A DNA stretch of 64,000 bases, taken from positions 1,984,001 to 2,048,000 of the forward strand of contig CP084616.1 of NCBI GenBank assembly GCA_025917655.1, read 5' to 3'. Of the stretch, positions 24,499 to 34,900 are shown piece after piece (positions within the stretch are counted from its first letter, which is position 1; every line of letters starts with the position of its first letter). The stretch is from Chlorella sorokiniana (Eukaryota; Chlorophyta; Trebouxiophyceae; Chlorellales; Chlorellaceae). Both the position numbers and the translations under genes were made by a program. Under the pieces are notes generated by a model. The model was not told the origin of the DNA and made no database searches. It saw only the letters and a program-made list of their open reading frames with translations.

Positions 24499-25342
24499 CG
24501 ATATCTACCTCAGGTGGAACTGACGTGAATTAGGAAAAAGCGGTCATGCTGGTGGCAATGCTGCAAGCCGCAGGGTGTATCGGGCAGACCGGCCAGCCGA
24601 GCCGCTGGCACGTCCTGGCGAATGGCGCGGGCGGCGGCGCGCAGGCATGGCAACCGTTGCCGCTGAGAGCGCCAGCAGGCAGCGGTGCAGGCACTTAGCT
24701 TGCATCAATGAACAAGCCAGTGTGGACACAGGGTGGGCTCACTTCCCCAGAAGCGGTAACACAACCCACCGAGCTGAGTGGGAGGGCTGACAGCACCCAC
24801 AGGGTTGTCACCACAGCGCGCCCCACGCAAGGGCGGCTGCGCCTAGAAGCAAGAGCCCGGGCGGTGAGGCCATGCAGAACGGCGGTACAGCTGGCCCTGG
24901 CCCATGTATATGAAAGCTGCAATGCCAGCCGGCACAGGCTAACCCCATGCCACGTGCAACAACCTGCCGGTCAACCGTCTGCAACAAGCTGCCGGCGGCT
25001 GGCCAGCCATCAGGGCCCGTCGGTGGCAGGGCATGGTCTGCGCATCCGGAAACGACGGCTTCAGAGCAAGCGCTGCATGGAGGCAGGCTGGCTGGCCATC
25101 GTGCCTTCATTGCGTCACCTGGCTGAGTATTGCCGCCCAATTACAGAATCATGTCCTGGGCGGGAAGGATGCCTTGGCCGTTCAAGCAGACCCCTCAAGT
25201 TGCTCTTTGGCGATTTTCGCAGCTGATCGAGCGGCCGACTCTCTCATGCATTGCTCGGCTCGCTTGGAAAGATCCTGCAGTGCAACAACGACAAACTTTT
25301 TAGCACAAGCACACAGGATTTGATGATCTGGGGGATCCCTGA
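24499..25342. other. gap, no supportable gene
   Basis: Overlapping frames of up to 172 codons lie on the plus strand (24708–25226) and of 110 codons on the minus strand, but neither has recognisable motifs or splice structure. The region should contain the OsmC promoter and the 3' region of the coiled-coil gene. Its codon composition looks random compared with the neighbours. Confidence 0.35.
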
Positions 25343-26437
25343 TCAGCAGGGCTGACAACATGGCAATGTCGACATTGCCATGTTGTCGTCACGTGCTCCT
25401 AATGACAAGCCATGTCGGCTCACATCCATTCGCTTCTGAAATTCGTTCAGATGCATAGGAGCTGCAATCGACAGCTCAGCTTTCAGGGATTCCAAGTAGT
25501 ACTGGTGCGTGCGGTAATCGCTCTTCTTCAGCTCCTGCATATACACGCGGTGATAATCGTCGGTGGCCAGACAAAGAAGTACTCAACAAACGTCGCTCAC
25601 CTGAAGCACATGCTCACGTACTGGATCGACTACAACACCGGCACTTGCAATTTCAAATGCATAATACTTCACGATGGCACGCCACAGCATACCTGCAACA
25701 GGAATGGAAATGAAGTATGTCATGCATCAGTTTATGAGTCAAGCGCAATTACAGGAGCATGCCCCAGCCATTTGCAAAACACTTGCCACGTGTTGACCGG
25801 ATTCTGTCCGTGGCTACTTCTTCGCCATACAGAAGGGTGGCTATCTGAGCCACCACATCTTTGAAGTGGATGCCGAAATGGTTGTAATTGGTTATCCCGC
25901 CGCCCATGGGCTGTGGCCACTCCCCGAGCTGTCTCTCGTGACACCTGCAGCTGCCGGCGCCACAGCTGTCGGCGCCAGCGCTGGCGGCGGCTCATCGGTT
26001 CCTACCAGCTCTTCTTCATCACTCAGAGTGAGGGCATCCTCGCTGCCGCTGCTGGCCTCCGTTTCCTCCAGCTTCGTTTCCAGCCTAGCATTCTCCCGCT
26101 GCAAGGCCGCTATCACATCTTTGGCTGCCTGCTGCTCTTCCCGCAGGCGCTGCGCCTCATCATTTGCCAGCTGGACAGAGGCCTCACTTGCCTCCAGTTT
26201 TGCCTCCATGCGCTCCATCCTGCAAAGAACTTCGTAGTGCGATGCCTGCTTGGCCTGCACATCGCCTTTCAACCTCTCAACATCGGCGCGAGCTGCCGCG
26301 CTCTCAGCCTCCGCTTTCTTCATGCGCTCTGCAATCACGCAACGCAGCAGCACCACAGCTGATGAGTGTTCGCAAAAATATGACGCATGTACACAACACA
26401 CTTTCCTCCACTCACCTAACGAAATTGAAGAACCCAT
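25343..26437 (-). CDS. coiled-coil protein with N-myristoylation signal, unknown function
   Basis: Exon 1 (26437–26416) encodes MGSSISL, a good N-myristoylation start (Gly2, Ser6). It joins exon 2 at 26328 in phase to give ERMKKAEAESAAARADVERL, followed by about 110 residues of heptad-like coiled coil (RMERMEAKLEASEASVQLAN, ENARLETKLEETEASSGSED) and an acidic tail. A conserved-looking globular part follows in another frame: NYNHFGIHFKDVVAQIATLL then YGEEVATDRI at about 25880–25800; GMLWRAIVKYYAFEIASAGV at 25693; and ELKKSDYRTHQYYLESLKAE from about 25530 to TGA at 25343. Linking coiled coil and globular part needs either a 34-base intron (about 25943–25910) or a one-base indel. I do not recognise the family. 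The last codons run through a perfect palindrome. Confidence 0.55.
25354..25387. repeat. 34-bp perfect palindrome
   Basis: Two 17-base arms, GACAACATGGCAATGTC and its exact reverse complement, meet with no spacer (GTCGAC at the centre). The palindrome lies within the last codons of the coiled-coil gene, ending about ten bases before its stop codon. RNA from either strand could fold into a 17-bp hairpin. Confidence 0.95.
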
Positions 26438-26966
26438 GTTCAGTGTGGACTGGACCGCTGAACGGCGGCGTAGCGGGAGAGGCACCTGCAGCCAAGAGCA
26501 CAAGAGACGCGATGCACGCTCGATGCTGCCGATTCGGGGTCTATGCTTGTGGTGGCATTCAATGCGGTCGCAAAGAGTGTGCAGCAGGCTAAAGCCAAGT
26601 GCCTGTCTTTGCGGCACGGTCTCACCTAGGCGAGAACAACGTTTCAATGACCAAGTAAACTATATGATGTAAGAATTTGTGGATAAACGAAACTGTGGAG
26701 GTGCAAGGAGGGAGAACTCTGACGCAGCATCCCCCGCAGCACGTGATGACGGAGGAAGACGAGGGACGCCGCCGCCCTGCGCTGTTTACCACCGAGGAAA
26801 TGTCACAATGCTTGGGCTGGGTGTCCGCGCCGGTGCGCCACTCTTGCAGGTAGATTCCTGGGCGGAGGCAGGTCTCGCCTGCCGCCATGGCCGCTCAGTC
26901 ACTTTTCAACCCATTCCTGATTCTGCTGGTAACACCAAAGTTACACGTTGCACATGATTTGATCAC
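26438..26966. other. gap between two minus-strand genes
   Basis: This region holds the promoter of the coiled-coil gene and the 3' untranslated region of the thioesterase gene. A minus-strand 88-codon frame (26888–26622) has no supporting motif. TGTAA on the minus strand at 26945–26941, about 20 bases past the thioesterase stop, could be a poly(A) signal. Nothing else is seen. Confidence 0.35.
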
Positions 26967-29113
26967 CTAGAAGAAAACTACCCCACGCAGCCCCAGCACA
27001 ACCAGCACATGCGCCACTTGCGGCGGCGCGCCGCGCGCCGCTGCCCGCTTGCTACCAAGGGCCGCTGCTTGCTGCCCGCCGTCGCTGTCGCCCTTGGACC
27101 AGCCCTTGCTGCGCAGCACCGGCTGCATCTGCTGCTCCACTGCCTGCAGCACCTCCAGCACCTGCACCATGCTGCCCAGGGCCCCGCCGCTTCTGGTTCG
27201 GCGGCCGCCCGCTGGCTCCAGCCCCTCAGCCTGCTCCTCCTCCGCGATGCCTCCAGGCTCGGCCTCGTCGCCGACTTCTTCGCTGGTGGTCCCTTGCAGC
27301 AATGGTGCCATGCTTGCGCCGCCGTCGCGATCTACACTCAGGGATCGGAGATCAGCGGCCAGCCACTCGAGCAGTTGGCGCCTGCCCGGGCCGTCGTCAG
27401 TCGCGTAGCTGCAGGGGCGGCAGCAAGAACGACCAGAGCGGCGGCACAACGTAAGAGCAGTGCCCGATGCGCCTGCATTGCGCGAGCTGACCATCAACCA
27501 GTGCCACATGCCAGGCCAGCGCATGCCATCCTTCCCGCACGCTTCACCTGTGGCCGCCCTCAAACCAGTGCAGCTCAAAAGCGCCTGCCGGCGCCACCTC
27601 CCGCCACGCCTCCAGCTGCGTTGGAGTGCAGCGGCGGTCGGCGGTGGCGCCCAGCGCAGCCACCGGGCAGGGCAGCGGCCACAGATCCCCGGGCGTGCCG
27701 CTGCCATCCGCCGCGCTGGTCTGCGCGCTGCCGAGCTGCCACGCCTGGGCAGTGCGGCTGCCAGCCGCAGCGCTGCCTGGCCGCAGCCCCGGCTGCCAGG
27801 TCTCAATGACGCGGAAGTCGGCCTGGAGCACCGGCAGCTGCATGCGCCGCACGCTCGGGTGATCCTGCAGAGGCAGGGTGCAGCCACAGCCTAGCTGCAG
27901 CAAGCACGACAGCAACAGGCTCGGGCGGTTGCCTGAAGCAGGAAGCTTGAACCCGAGGAGCGCCCCAGGCCAGCCAGCCAGCCAGCCCAGTCGATGCGGC
28001 CAGGCGGCGCACCAGCGCGGGGTTGTGCCCGTACCGCGCCTCCATGGCGGCCCAGAAGGCGTCGGGGGGCAGGGCGTGCATCACAACAGAGTCCACGTCG
28101 TGCTGGGTGCCTGCAGGCAGGCAGGCGAACTGAGACCTAGTCAAGCAAGGGTTCGGTCAGTGTGGGGGCTCCACTGAGAGCCACGCTGCGGCCGTTGCTG
28201 CTGCAAGGCGCAACATCCGCTGGTGCCAGACGCTCGGTGCCAGGCGCTCGGTGCAGGCCGCCAGCCGAGGCACCCTCCTGGCCCAGCAGCAGCTTCCTGG
28301 GCCTCACCAGCCAGCAGCGGCGAGCGGTTGGCTGAGGCGTAGAGCTTTATGGGCAGCGGGCCGCCGCGCGCGCTGCAGCTGCGTGGTGAGTGCTGTGACC
28401 ACCCAGGCGCCCATGCTGCAGCAGGGGTGGCATGCGTAGGCCTTTGGGCAGGCAGGGCGGATTGCACAGGAAATTGGGCTCATCAGGAGTGTGGTGCTTG
28501 GCAGTGCACATGGCTGCCGCCGCCGGCTGGCTGACCTGTGCCCAAAGAAGGCAAAGGGGCGCGCCTCCATGAGCGGCAGCAGCGCCGGCACCAGTGCGCT
28601 GCAACAGGGCGTCCGCAGCGTGGCATCAGGGTGCAGCCAGCTTGGCTTCATTCAATGGTCAGGGAGCAGGGTTGCGCTTAAGGGCCACTCACTCTACAAG
28701 CTCATCCATGCTGCTAAGCGGAGCCTCCTTTATCCGGCTGTTGCGGCCGGGCAGCTCAACCGGCAGAACCTGCGATGGCCGTCGGGGCGGGCAGGGACTC
28801 GGGTCGGTGAGCTGGCGGCGGGAAGGCATTTGACGACAGGAGTGTTGCCCGCGTGCCAATCGTCCTTTCCCTTTCCTTGTCTGTGGCTCACCTCCACATC
28901 AGGAGGGAGTTGCCTTTCCCAGCCGTGAAACACGTAAGCGCCGCTGCCTGCCGGAGGGAAGCAGAAGAGCGACATGCGCGGCGCAGCGGCGACGGCGTCC
29001 TGCTGCTGCCGCTGTGCTGCCCGTAACACCTGCTGCTCGCGTCCCTGCGTTTGCACTGCTGAGCGCGCTGTGGGAGATTTCAGTATCCATGGATTGCGGC
29101 CCAGCGGCGCCAT
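26967..29113 (-). CDS. type II (S-acyl) thioesterase, alpha/beta-hydrolase
   Basis: This family releases or edits acyl chains on acyl carrier proteins of fatty-acid, polyketide or peptide synthases. Exon 1 (ATG 29113) ends with SLFCFPPAGSGAYVFHGWER and QLPPDVEV, the oxyanion-side strand of the fold. Exon 2 (about 28770–28705) is VLPVELPGRNSRIKEAPLSS then MDELVE. Exon 3 has ALVPALLPLMEARPFAFFGH, spliced at 28537/28423 to SMGAWVVTALTTQLQ, recreating the nucleophile elbow G-H-S-M-G-A. Then come GGPLPIKLYASANRSPLLAG (28360–28290), TQHDVDSVVMHALPPDAFWA (28110) and MQLPVLQADFRVIETWQPG (27840). A strand with the Asp region follows (CPVAALGATADRRCTPTQLE), then FELHWFEGGH with the catalytic His, and finally QLLEWLAADLRSL. 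About 120 extra low-complexity residues follow the thioesterase domain to the stop at 26967. Catalytic Ser, Asp region and His are all present. Confidence 0.85.
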
Positions 29114-29416
29114 CCTGCTGCCTTTGGGCGCGCAAAATCCTTGCGCCGGCTAGGTCGCAGCTTGTCGGGCTGCAAGATGCTTAAATGAATGACATAAATG
29201 CTGGCAATGGATTCACATCGTGAAGAACGAGCACCGAAAAAGGGGAGTGCGGGTGGCGACTTTTCCGAGGCGCACGCTGGAAAGCTCCGCATCTCGGCCC
29301 TTTCAGCACCACCTTCATCCCAATCACCTGTGTACACCGTAGCGATCGGCATAGCGCCAAGGGGGAAAGCCCGAGCCTAACCACCTTTGACCGCTCGGAC
29401 ACAGCTGGCTTCTTCG
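29114..29416. promoter_or_regulatory. divergent promoter region, thioesterase / ORP
   Basis: About 300 bases separate the ATG of the minus-strand thioesterase from the ATG of the plus-strand ORP gene. It is more AT-rich around 29170–29230 than the flanking exons. Both promoters must lie here unless upstream non-coding exons exist. No TATA box is clear. Confidence 0.4.
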
Positions 29417-31706
29417 ATGCAGGCCGGCAGCAGCTTGGCGGGGCCCCGCTCTGCCCCCAAGCCGGCTGGAGCGCGGAATAGGGGACCCGCACCTCCCGAC
29501 CCTACCAAACAGGTGCCTGCAGACCCTGCCCGCCCGCCTGCCGCGCTGCCGCTAGTACTCCTGACACACCTGCTGTCGTCTGCGTGCAGCAAGACCGCCA
29601 TACACAACTGGCTGGCCTGCTGCTGAGGGCCGACCTGGCCCCAGATCCTCTGGAGCGCATGCTGGCGGTCTGCAGGCGCGAGGTCGCACATGGCTGCCGC
29701 TTTTCTGCCCCATCGACGCAAGCAGCTTTTCACGCTTCCAATTTGTCCATTCCCAGTACTTTCCCCTTCCTACCGGAAGCTCTTGTTAGTGTTGCAGGGC
29801 TCTGCTGTGCCTCCTGACTGACCTGCTGCGTGCGGGACGCGATTTCCGCGACACCCCCGCCGCCCTGCTGGGCCAGCACTACCTGTCCAGGCGCCAGCTG
29901 GGTGGGTGGGTGGGTGGGCTGGGCTGGGTGTGGGTGGGTGTGTCAGAGGAGGCAGACTTAAACTGGAACATTAGTTGTCAGTTCAGCAGGCGAAACCCTG
30001 GCCAGGGCACTATCTTGCCTGCTCTTATTGACATGCTGCCTCTCCACTGTCTCTGCCGCCGCCTCGCCCTTGCGCAGCCGGGCGCCACCGCGGCGATGAC
30101 ATGCAGCTGTATTTACAAGAGCTGTGCTCGCACGAGCCACTAGGGCCCACCCAGCACAGCAAATACTCAGCGCCGCCCGCCATTGCGGGTGCGGGCCTGG
30201 TTGCGGCCGCCGCCCGGCCCCTGCGGGGCCCTGGTGCAGCTGCAAGTCAGGGCAAGGCCCGCAGCGGGCGCGCGGCAGCAGCCGACCGGCCTGCTGGCGC
30301 AGCTGGGCAGTGGCGATGGCATGCCCGCGGCCTGGGTGGAGTGCAGCCTTGAGGTGGGAGGGGAGCAGCATCGTGCAGCTGATTAGTAACGAGTGCGTGT
30401 ACCCTGCCTCTCCACACCTCTGGTCACCGCGCACGTGTGCAATGCAACGGCGCACTCTTCCAACTGATACTGAAGCGCTCGGCCTGAAACCCCGCAGGGC
30501 AGCGTGACGGTAGTGCTGCTGCGCCACGCTGAGACGTACCGGGCGAGCCTGCCCGCGCTGGTGCTGGGGGCGCCGCTGGGGGAGGCGTGCCCCCTGGACT
30601 TCTCGGGTGCCGCCGCAGTCGCGTGCGAGGCCACCGGCCTGGCGGCCAGCCTGCGCTTCAAGCCCTTCCGCGGCGGGCTGGTCAAGGGCGCTGTGGAGGC
30701 GCTGCTGGGGGAGGGTGAGTGGCGGCAAAATACTCACAGCTCCGTGATGTCTGGGCTGCCTGCCTGCTGCCCCTTGCACTTGTTCTGAGCCAGGCCTGGC
30801 TGGCGGGACGCTGGAATGCTTCAGGTCGGCCACTTCCGTTTGCCGCTCGCAGGGTGCCAAGAGGTGGCATCCATCAGCGGCAGCTGGCTGGGCACCGTGC
30901 ACGCCGAATCGGCTGAGGGCGCGGGTGAGGCACGGGAGTGGACAGGGTGACAAGCGCTGTGCCTGTACATTGCTTGGCATTGTATAACCGCCGTCCCACA
31001 CCCGCTGCTGCCCCCGTGCCTTGCAGGCGTGCTGTTCGACGCCAGCCAGTTCTCGCCGCCTGCCGCCGCCGTCATCAACCTGGCGGAGCCGGGGCCCAGG
31101 GCCGCCACCCGCCTGTGGGCAGCGCTGCTGGAGGCGCTAGTCTGTGTGGACACCGCTGTGAGCCTGGCTGAGACAGCTGCAGGCGGATCACACCGCCGGC
31201 TGCAGCACTGCGCCGATTGATGGCTGGTGTTGGATCAGTGCGCTGTCTGCCTCAAATGGTTGCATCTCTGCGAAGATGGTGTGTTGCTGCCCCCTGCTGG
31301 CCCCGCGCAGGCCGCTGCGAGGGAGGGCAAGAAGGCTGGGGAGCTGGCCGCCGCGCTGCCTGCCCACCTGCGCAAGTCGTTGCTGTATGAGGTGGAAAGC
31401 TCCGGGCTCAAGTGAGTGCATCTCACTGGGCAACCATCTACATGGGCAGTGCCTGCTGGTGGGGTGGCAGCTGTAAACAGCAAGGCCTCAGGCTGCGCGC
31501 TGCCATCATGCCTGTGCCACCACGCTGTCGGCTTCACCCCGCCCCGCAGGCCCAAGCAGGCGGCGGAGGCCGAGGAAGCGCAAGCGTCGGCGGCGGCAGC
31601 TAGCAGCGAACCGGCGGCCGGGCTGCTGCCGCCCTGCGTGCTCAGCCAGCGCGGGCAGCACGGCGGGCTGACGTACCAGCTGCACTATCGAGTGCAGGCG
31701 GCTTGA
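29417..31706 (+). CDS. oxysterol-binding-protein-related protein (ORP)
   Basis: ORPs bind sterols or phosphoinositides and move lipids at membrane contact sites. Exon 1 (29417–29512) is MQAGSSLAGPRSAPKPAGAR. Exon 2 (from 29590) holds LLLRADLAPDPLERMLAVCR, matching the 'DP-ERM' helix of the ORD. Exon 3 has DFRDTPAALLGQHY, aligned with the 'KPFNPLLGE' segment. Exon 4 includes QLYLQELCSHEPLGP, a degenerate version of the ORP fingerprint EQVSHHPP. Exon 5 (from 30499) is GSVTVVLLRHAETYRASLPA, then CPLDFSGAAAVACEATGLAA and SLRFKPFRGGLVKGAVE, the beta-barrel strands that follow the fingerprint. Later exons give ISGSWLGTVHAESAEG, VLFDASQFSPPAAAVIN, ATRLWAALLEAL and AREGKKAGELAAALPAHLRK. The order of blocks matches an ORD without a PH domain. 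Frame continuity within exon 4 (30080–30350) is not solved. Confidence 0.65.
29898..29941 (+). repeat. GGTG/GGGT-rich simple repeat in ORP intron
   Basis: Consecutive GGGT units with GGGCT variants fill part of the intron after ORP exon 3. The tract could form a G-quadruplex on the transcribed RNA. Confidence 0.7.
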
Positions 31707-31979
31707 CCGCCCTCTCTACGCGGCCTGCCACCATTTTCTCCATGTTGTCTGCCATTATTTTTGCAACCATTATTTTTGCAATTGTGCAAGATTTGGATGT
31801 CAATGCTGAGTCAGGGTGCCGCCTTCAGGCTTGCAAAGGAGCGAGGGGGTCATGGGCTTGCCAGCACTGCATGGAATGGAGGGCAAAGCGCAGCGGTCCG
31901 CATGGCGCCGCTGCTTGAATGCAACTCCTTGCCTTCGCTGTTCGTCTGATCTTGTGCTTTCGAGGTTAAAGCCATCGTA

Positions 31980-34900
31980 ATGCAGAACTCAAAAGAGCCG
32001 CAACAGGCAGCAGAAGCTCTCCTGGCGGAGGCGCAGGTCAGAGTCGCAGCCTGGGCAGCCAGGTCGCGATCAGAGATGCCCTTGTCATTCAAAAGCGCAC
32101 GAAGCAGCTTACATCATGCCCCGAATCGCTGTTTGGGCGGCCACCCAAGGGCGGCAAAGGGGTCGCCGCCAGCCGCGCTCGATCTCCACAGGCTGCGCCC
32201 CTTGCAGGAGGACATTGAGAAGAAGCGGCACAAGCGCGACCCCTTTGCATCCAAATATGTCACGCTTGCAACCAGCGAGTTTGGCGGCCTGGCACTGCAG
32301 GTGGGGGCCTTGCTGCCGCCCGTTCCACTTCCGTTGGGTGCTGCATTGATTGCACGCCGCATCTGCGGCTTGTCTCTCTGGTTGCAACCCTGCCCGTTCC
32401 CAGGCTGATGCAGGGAAAGATGCCCGGAGGAGCGCAGTGGAGGCTGCAACCGCCAACGTGCACATCCGTGTGGAGGCACGCTGCTGCCGCCTGCCGCCGC
32501 CCACCGGGCTGCAGCACCCATGTCGCTGGTCACCTTGCCTCTCGCCCGCTGTGCTGTATTCATGACGCCCATCCCCTGTGCTTCACGTTGCCCACACCTC
32601 GTGCTTCACGTGTTTGCAGCTCATCAGAAGCATGAAGAATGCGCTGGTGAAGCAGACCCAGGAGGCTGCCAAGCGCGTGGCCGCCCGACGCAGCGGCAGA
32701 GGCTGGGCACGCGGCGGCAGCGGGCCAGTGCAGCGGCAGCTGCAGCGGGGGCGGCTGTGCGCAAGACGACAATGAGGAGGAGGGCGGCGTGGCGGCGCGC
32801 TATTTCTGTGATGATATGCAGGAGCAGTTTGCGGCGCTCCTGCAGGGGGAGCCGCCGCCGCCGGACCTTGCTGCACAACTGGTGGGGCGGGTGCTACGCG
32901 CAGCCTGCCCAAGTGGCAGCGCTTGGCAAGCGTAGCGGGAGGCGACCGCTGACCTGCCTGCAGCCCTGACGGGTGCTCTTTTCCTGCGCAGGCGCAGCTG
33001 CTGGGAGAGGGCGGCGGCGACCCCACCAGGCTGCCGAATGCTGAGCTGGCGCTGGACGTCGCCGCTGAGCTGGCGCCGCCGCCGTTCGAAGACTATCTGC
33101 AGCAGTGAGCCCCCGCGCGCGCGCGCGCGCCCCCCCTGGCCCTTCCCGCACTGATTGCGCTGCAACTTGAGGAGGGATCCGCCTCCTGATGCGCTGGGTG
33201 TGCGTTGCAGGCTGTTTGGCGAGGGGCTGGGCCTGGAGGAGCCTCCAGGCCACGAGGCAGCGGCGCCACCCATCGCTGCAGCAGACGCTGGGCTGGATGC
33301 GGCCGTGGATGAGCTGCGGCAGCACATGGCGCAGCTGGAAGAGCAGGGGGCACTGCAGTTGGCCGCGGGGGTGAGGCCTGGCTGCATCTGGGCGATCCCG
33401 GCCTGCAGCTGCCAGCGTATCTGGCAGGCTCGGCTGGCGCACAGCAGGCGCAGCAGGTTCAGCGGGGGCAGCCAGAGGTTGGCCCAGGCGCCGCCCGGCA
33501 TGGCCCGCGTCTGTGGCTGAGCGGTGCGAGAGTGAGGGCATGGCAGGCGCGGACGACTGTGCCGCCGCCTGGCAAGCGCTCGAGGAGGAGGAGGATGTCG
33601 GCGGCGGTGGTGCCCGCCAGGCAGCCGCAGCACGGCCAGAGCCGCCCGCCTGGCAGCAGCTCTCCGGGAGTGCAGGCAGCGTGGCGGTGGCATTCGACGA
33701 CGAGCAGGTGGCAACGGCAGGTGCGCAGCATGCACAGCATGCACAGCAGCATGCGCAGCAGCAGCAGCATGCAGCGCAGCCCAGGCTCACGGACCTGTGG
33801 GAGCTTGGCGGCGGCCCGGAGCCGGACCCCTGGGCGCAGCTGGCAGGGTGCGAGCCGGAGGCGGCGGCCCTGCCAAGCGCAGCGCCTCATTCTGTGTTGG
33901 GAGCTGTCGCTGGGGGAGGAAGGAGAGCGGCCGCCCAGCGGTACCGCCGCCCACTACCAGCAGCAGCACCAAGGGGACCACGTGTCTGACAGCGATGAGG
34001 AGTGGGATGCCGGCATGCTGGAGACGGCGGCGGCGCTCGAACGCGCAGCCCTCGAGCAGCGGCAGCAGCCAGGCGCGACGCCCGCCCCGCTGCTGCCCCC
34101 CAGCTCCGAGCGCCAGTGTTTCGCCACCGCTCGTTCGCAGCGCAGCAGCCGCCAGGGGGCCAGAGGGGACGCGCGCAGCGACCGCGCTGCTGTGCAAGCA
34201 GGCGCGGCAGAGGGGATAGAAGAGTCGGGTTCCGAGGGGGAGACTGCTGTGGTTGTGGAGCAGCGGGCGGAGCAGCGGGCGGTCCCGCGCCGAGCCGGCG
34301 CCGTCCCGGCGATCGGCAGGAGAGCCGCTTTGCGCCTGGCGCCCGGCGCTGCGCCTGCGACTGTACCCGCTTCAGTGGGTCCAGGTGACCCTGCGCAGGC
34401 TGGTAACACGGGCGATGCTCCTGCTGCCTCACCTTTTCTAAGCCGGGCACAGCATGAGCAGCGCGAGTCGCACTGCCACCCAGCGCAGCCGCTGGTGCAG
34501 GCAGCCCCGCCTGCACTCCAGCCTGCCCACACGCTGGACCTTGAAATCGACTTTGCTGCGATGGATGTGAGCGGCCTGAGGCCCAGCATCCTGCTCAGGT
34601 GATCATGCGGCGCTGACCGCAGGCAGGGCTTGGCCATTGTTTGCCGCCGGGCTGGTCGCCTGCCTGTCAATGGCAGCCTCATGGTGGGCACAGAAACGAT
34701 CTTCTTAACGCCCGCTGCGTGCAGGCAGCAGGCAGCCGGCAGGCGCAGGTGGCGGCCTGTGCTGGACCCTGGGACCCTGCTCCTGCCGCCGCTGCGGGCC
34801 GGCCTGCCGCTGCCGCCGCCTCCAGCTCTGCCGCCGCCGCCGCCCCAGCCGCAGCAGGCCCAGGAGCTGGCGCCAGCGGGAAACGCTGCCGTTGAGGAGC

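Noticed and set aside
30504-30590. LLRHAET resembling the phosphoglycerate mutase RHG motif
   Set aside because: The surrounding sequence aligns with the ORP lipid-binding barrel and nothing else of the mutase fold is present.
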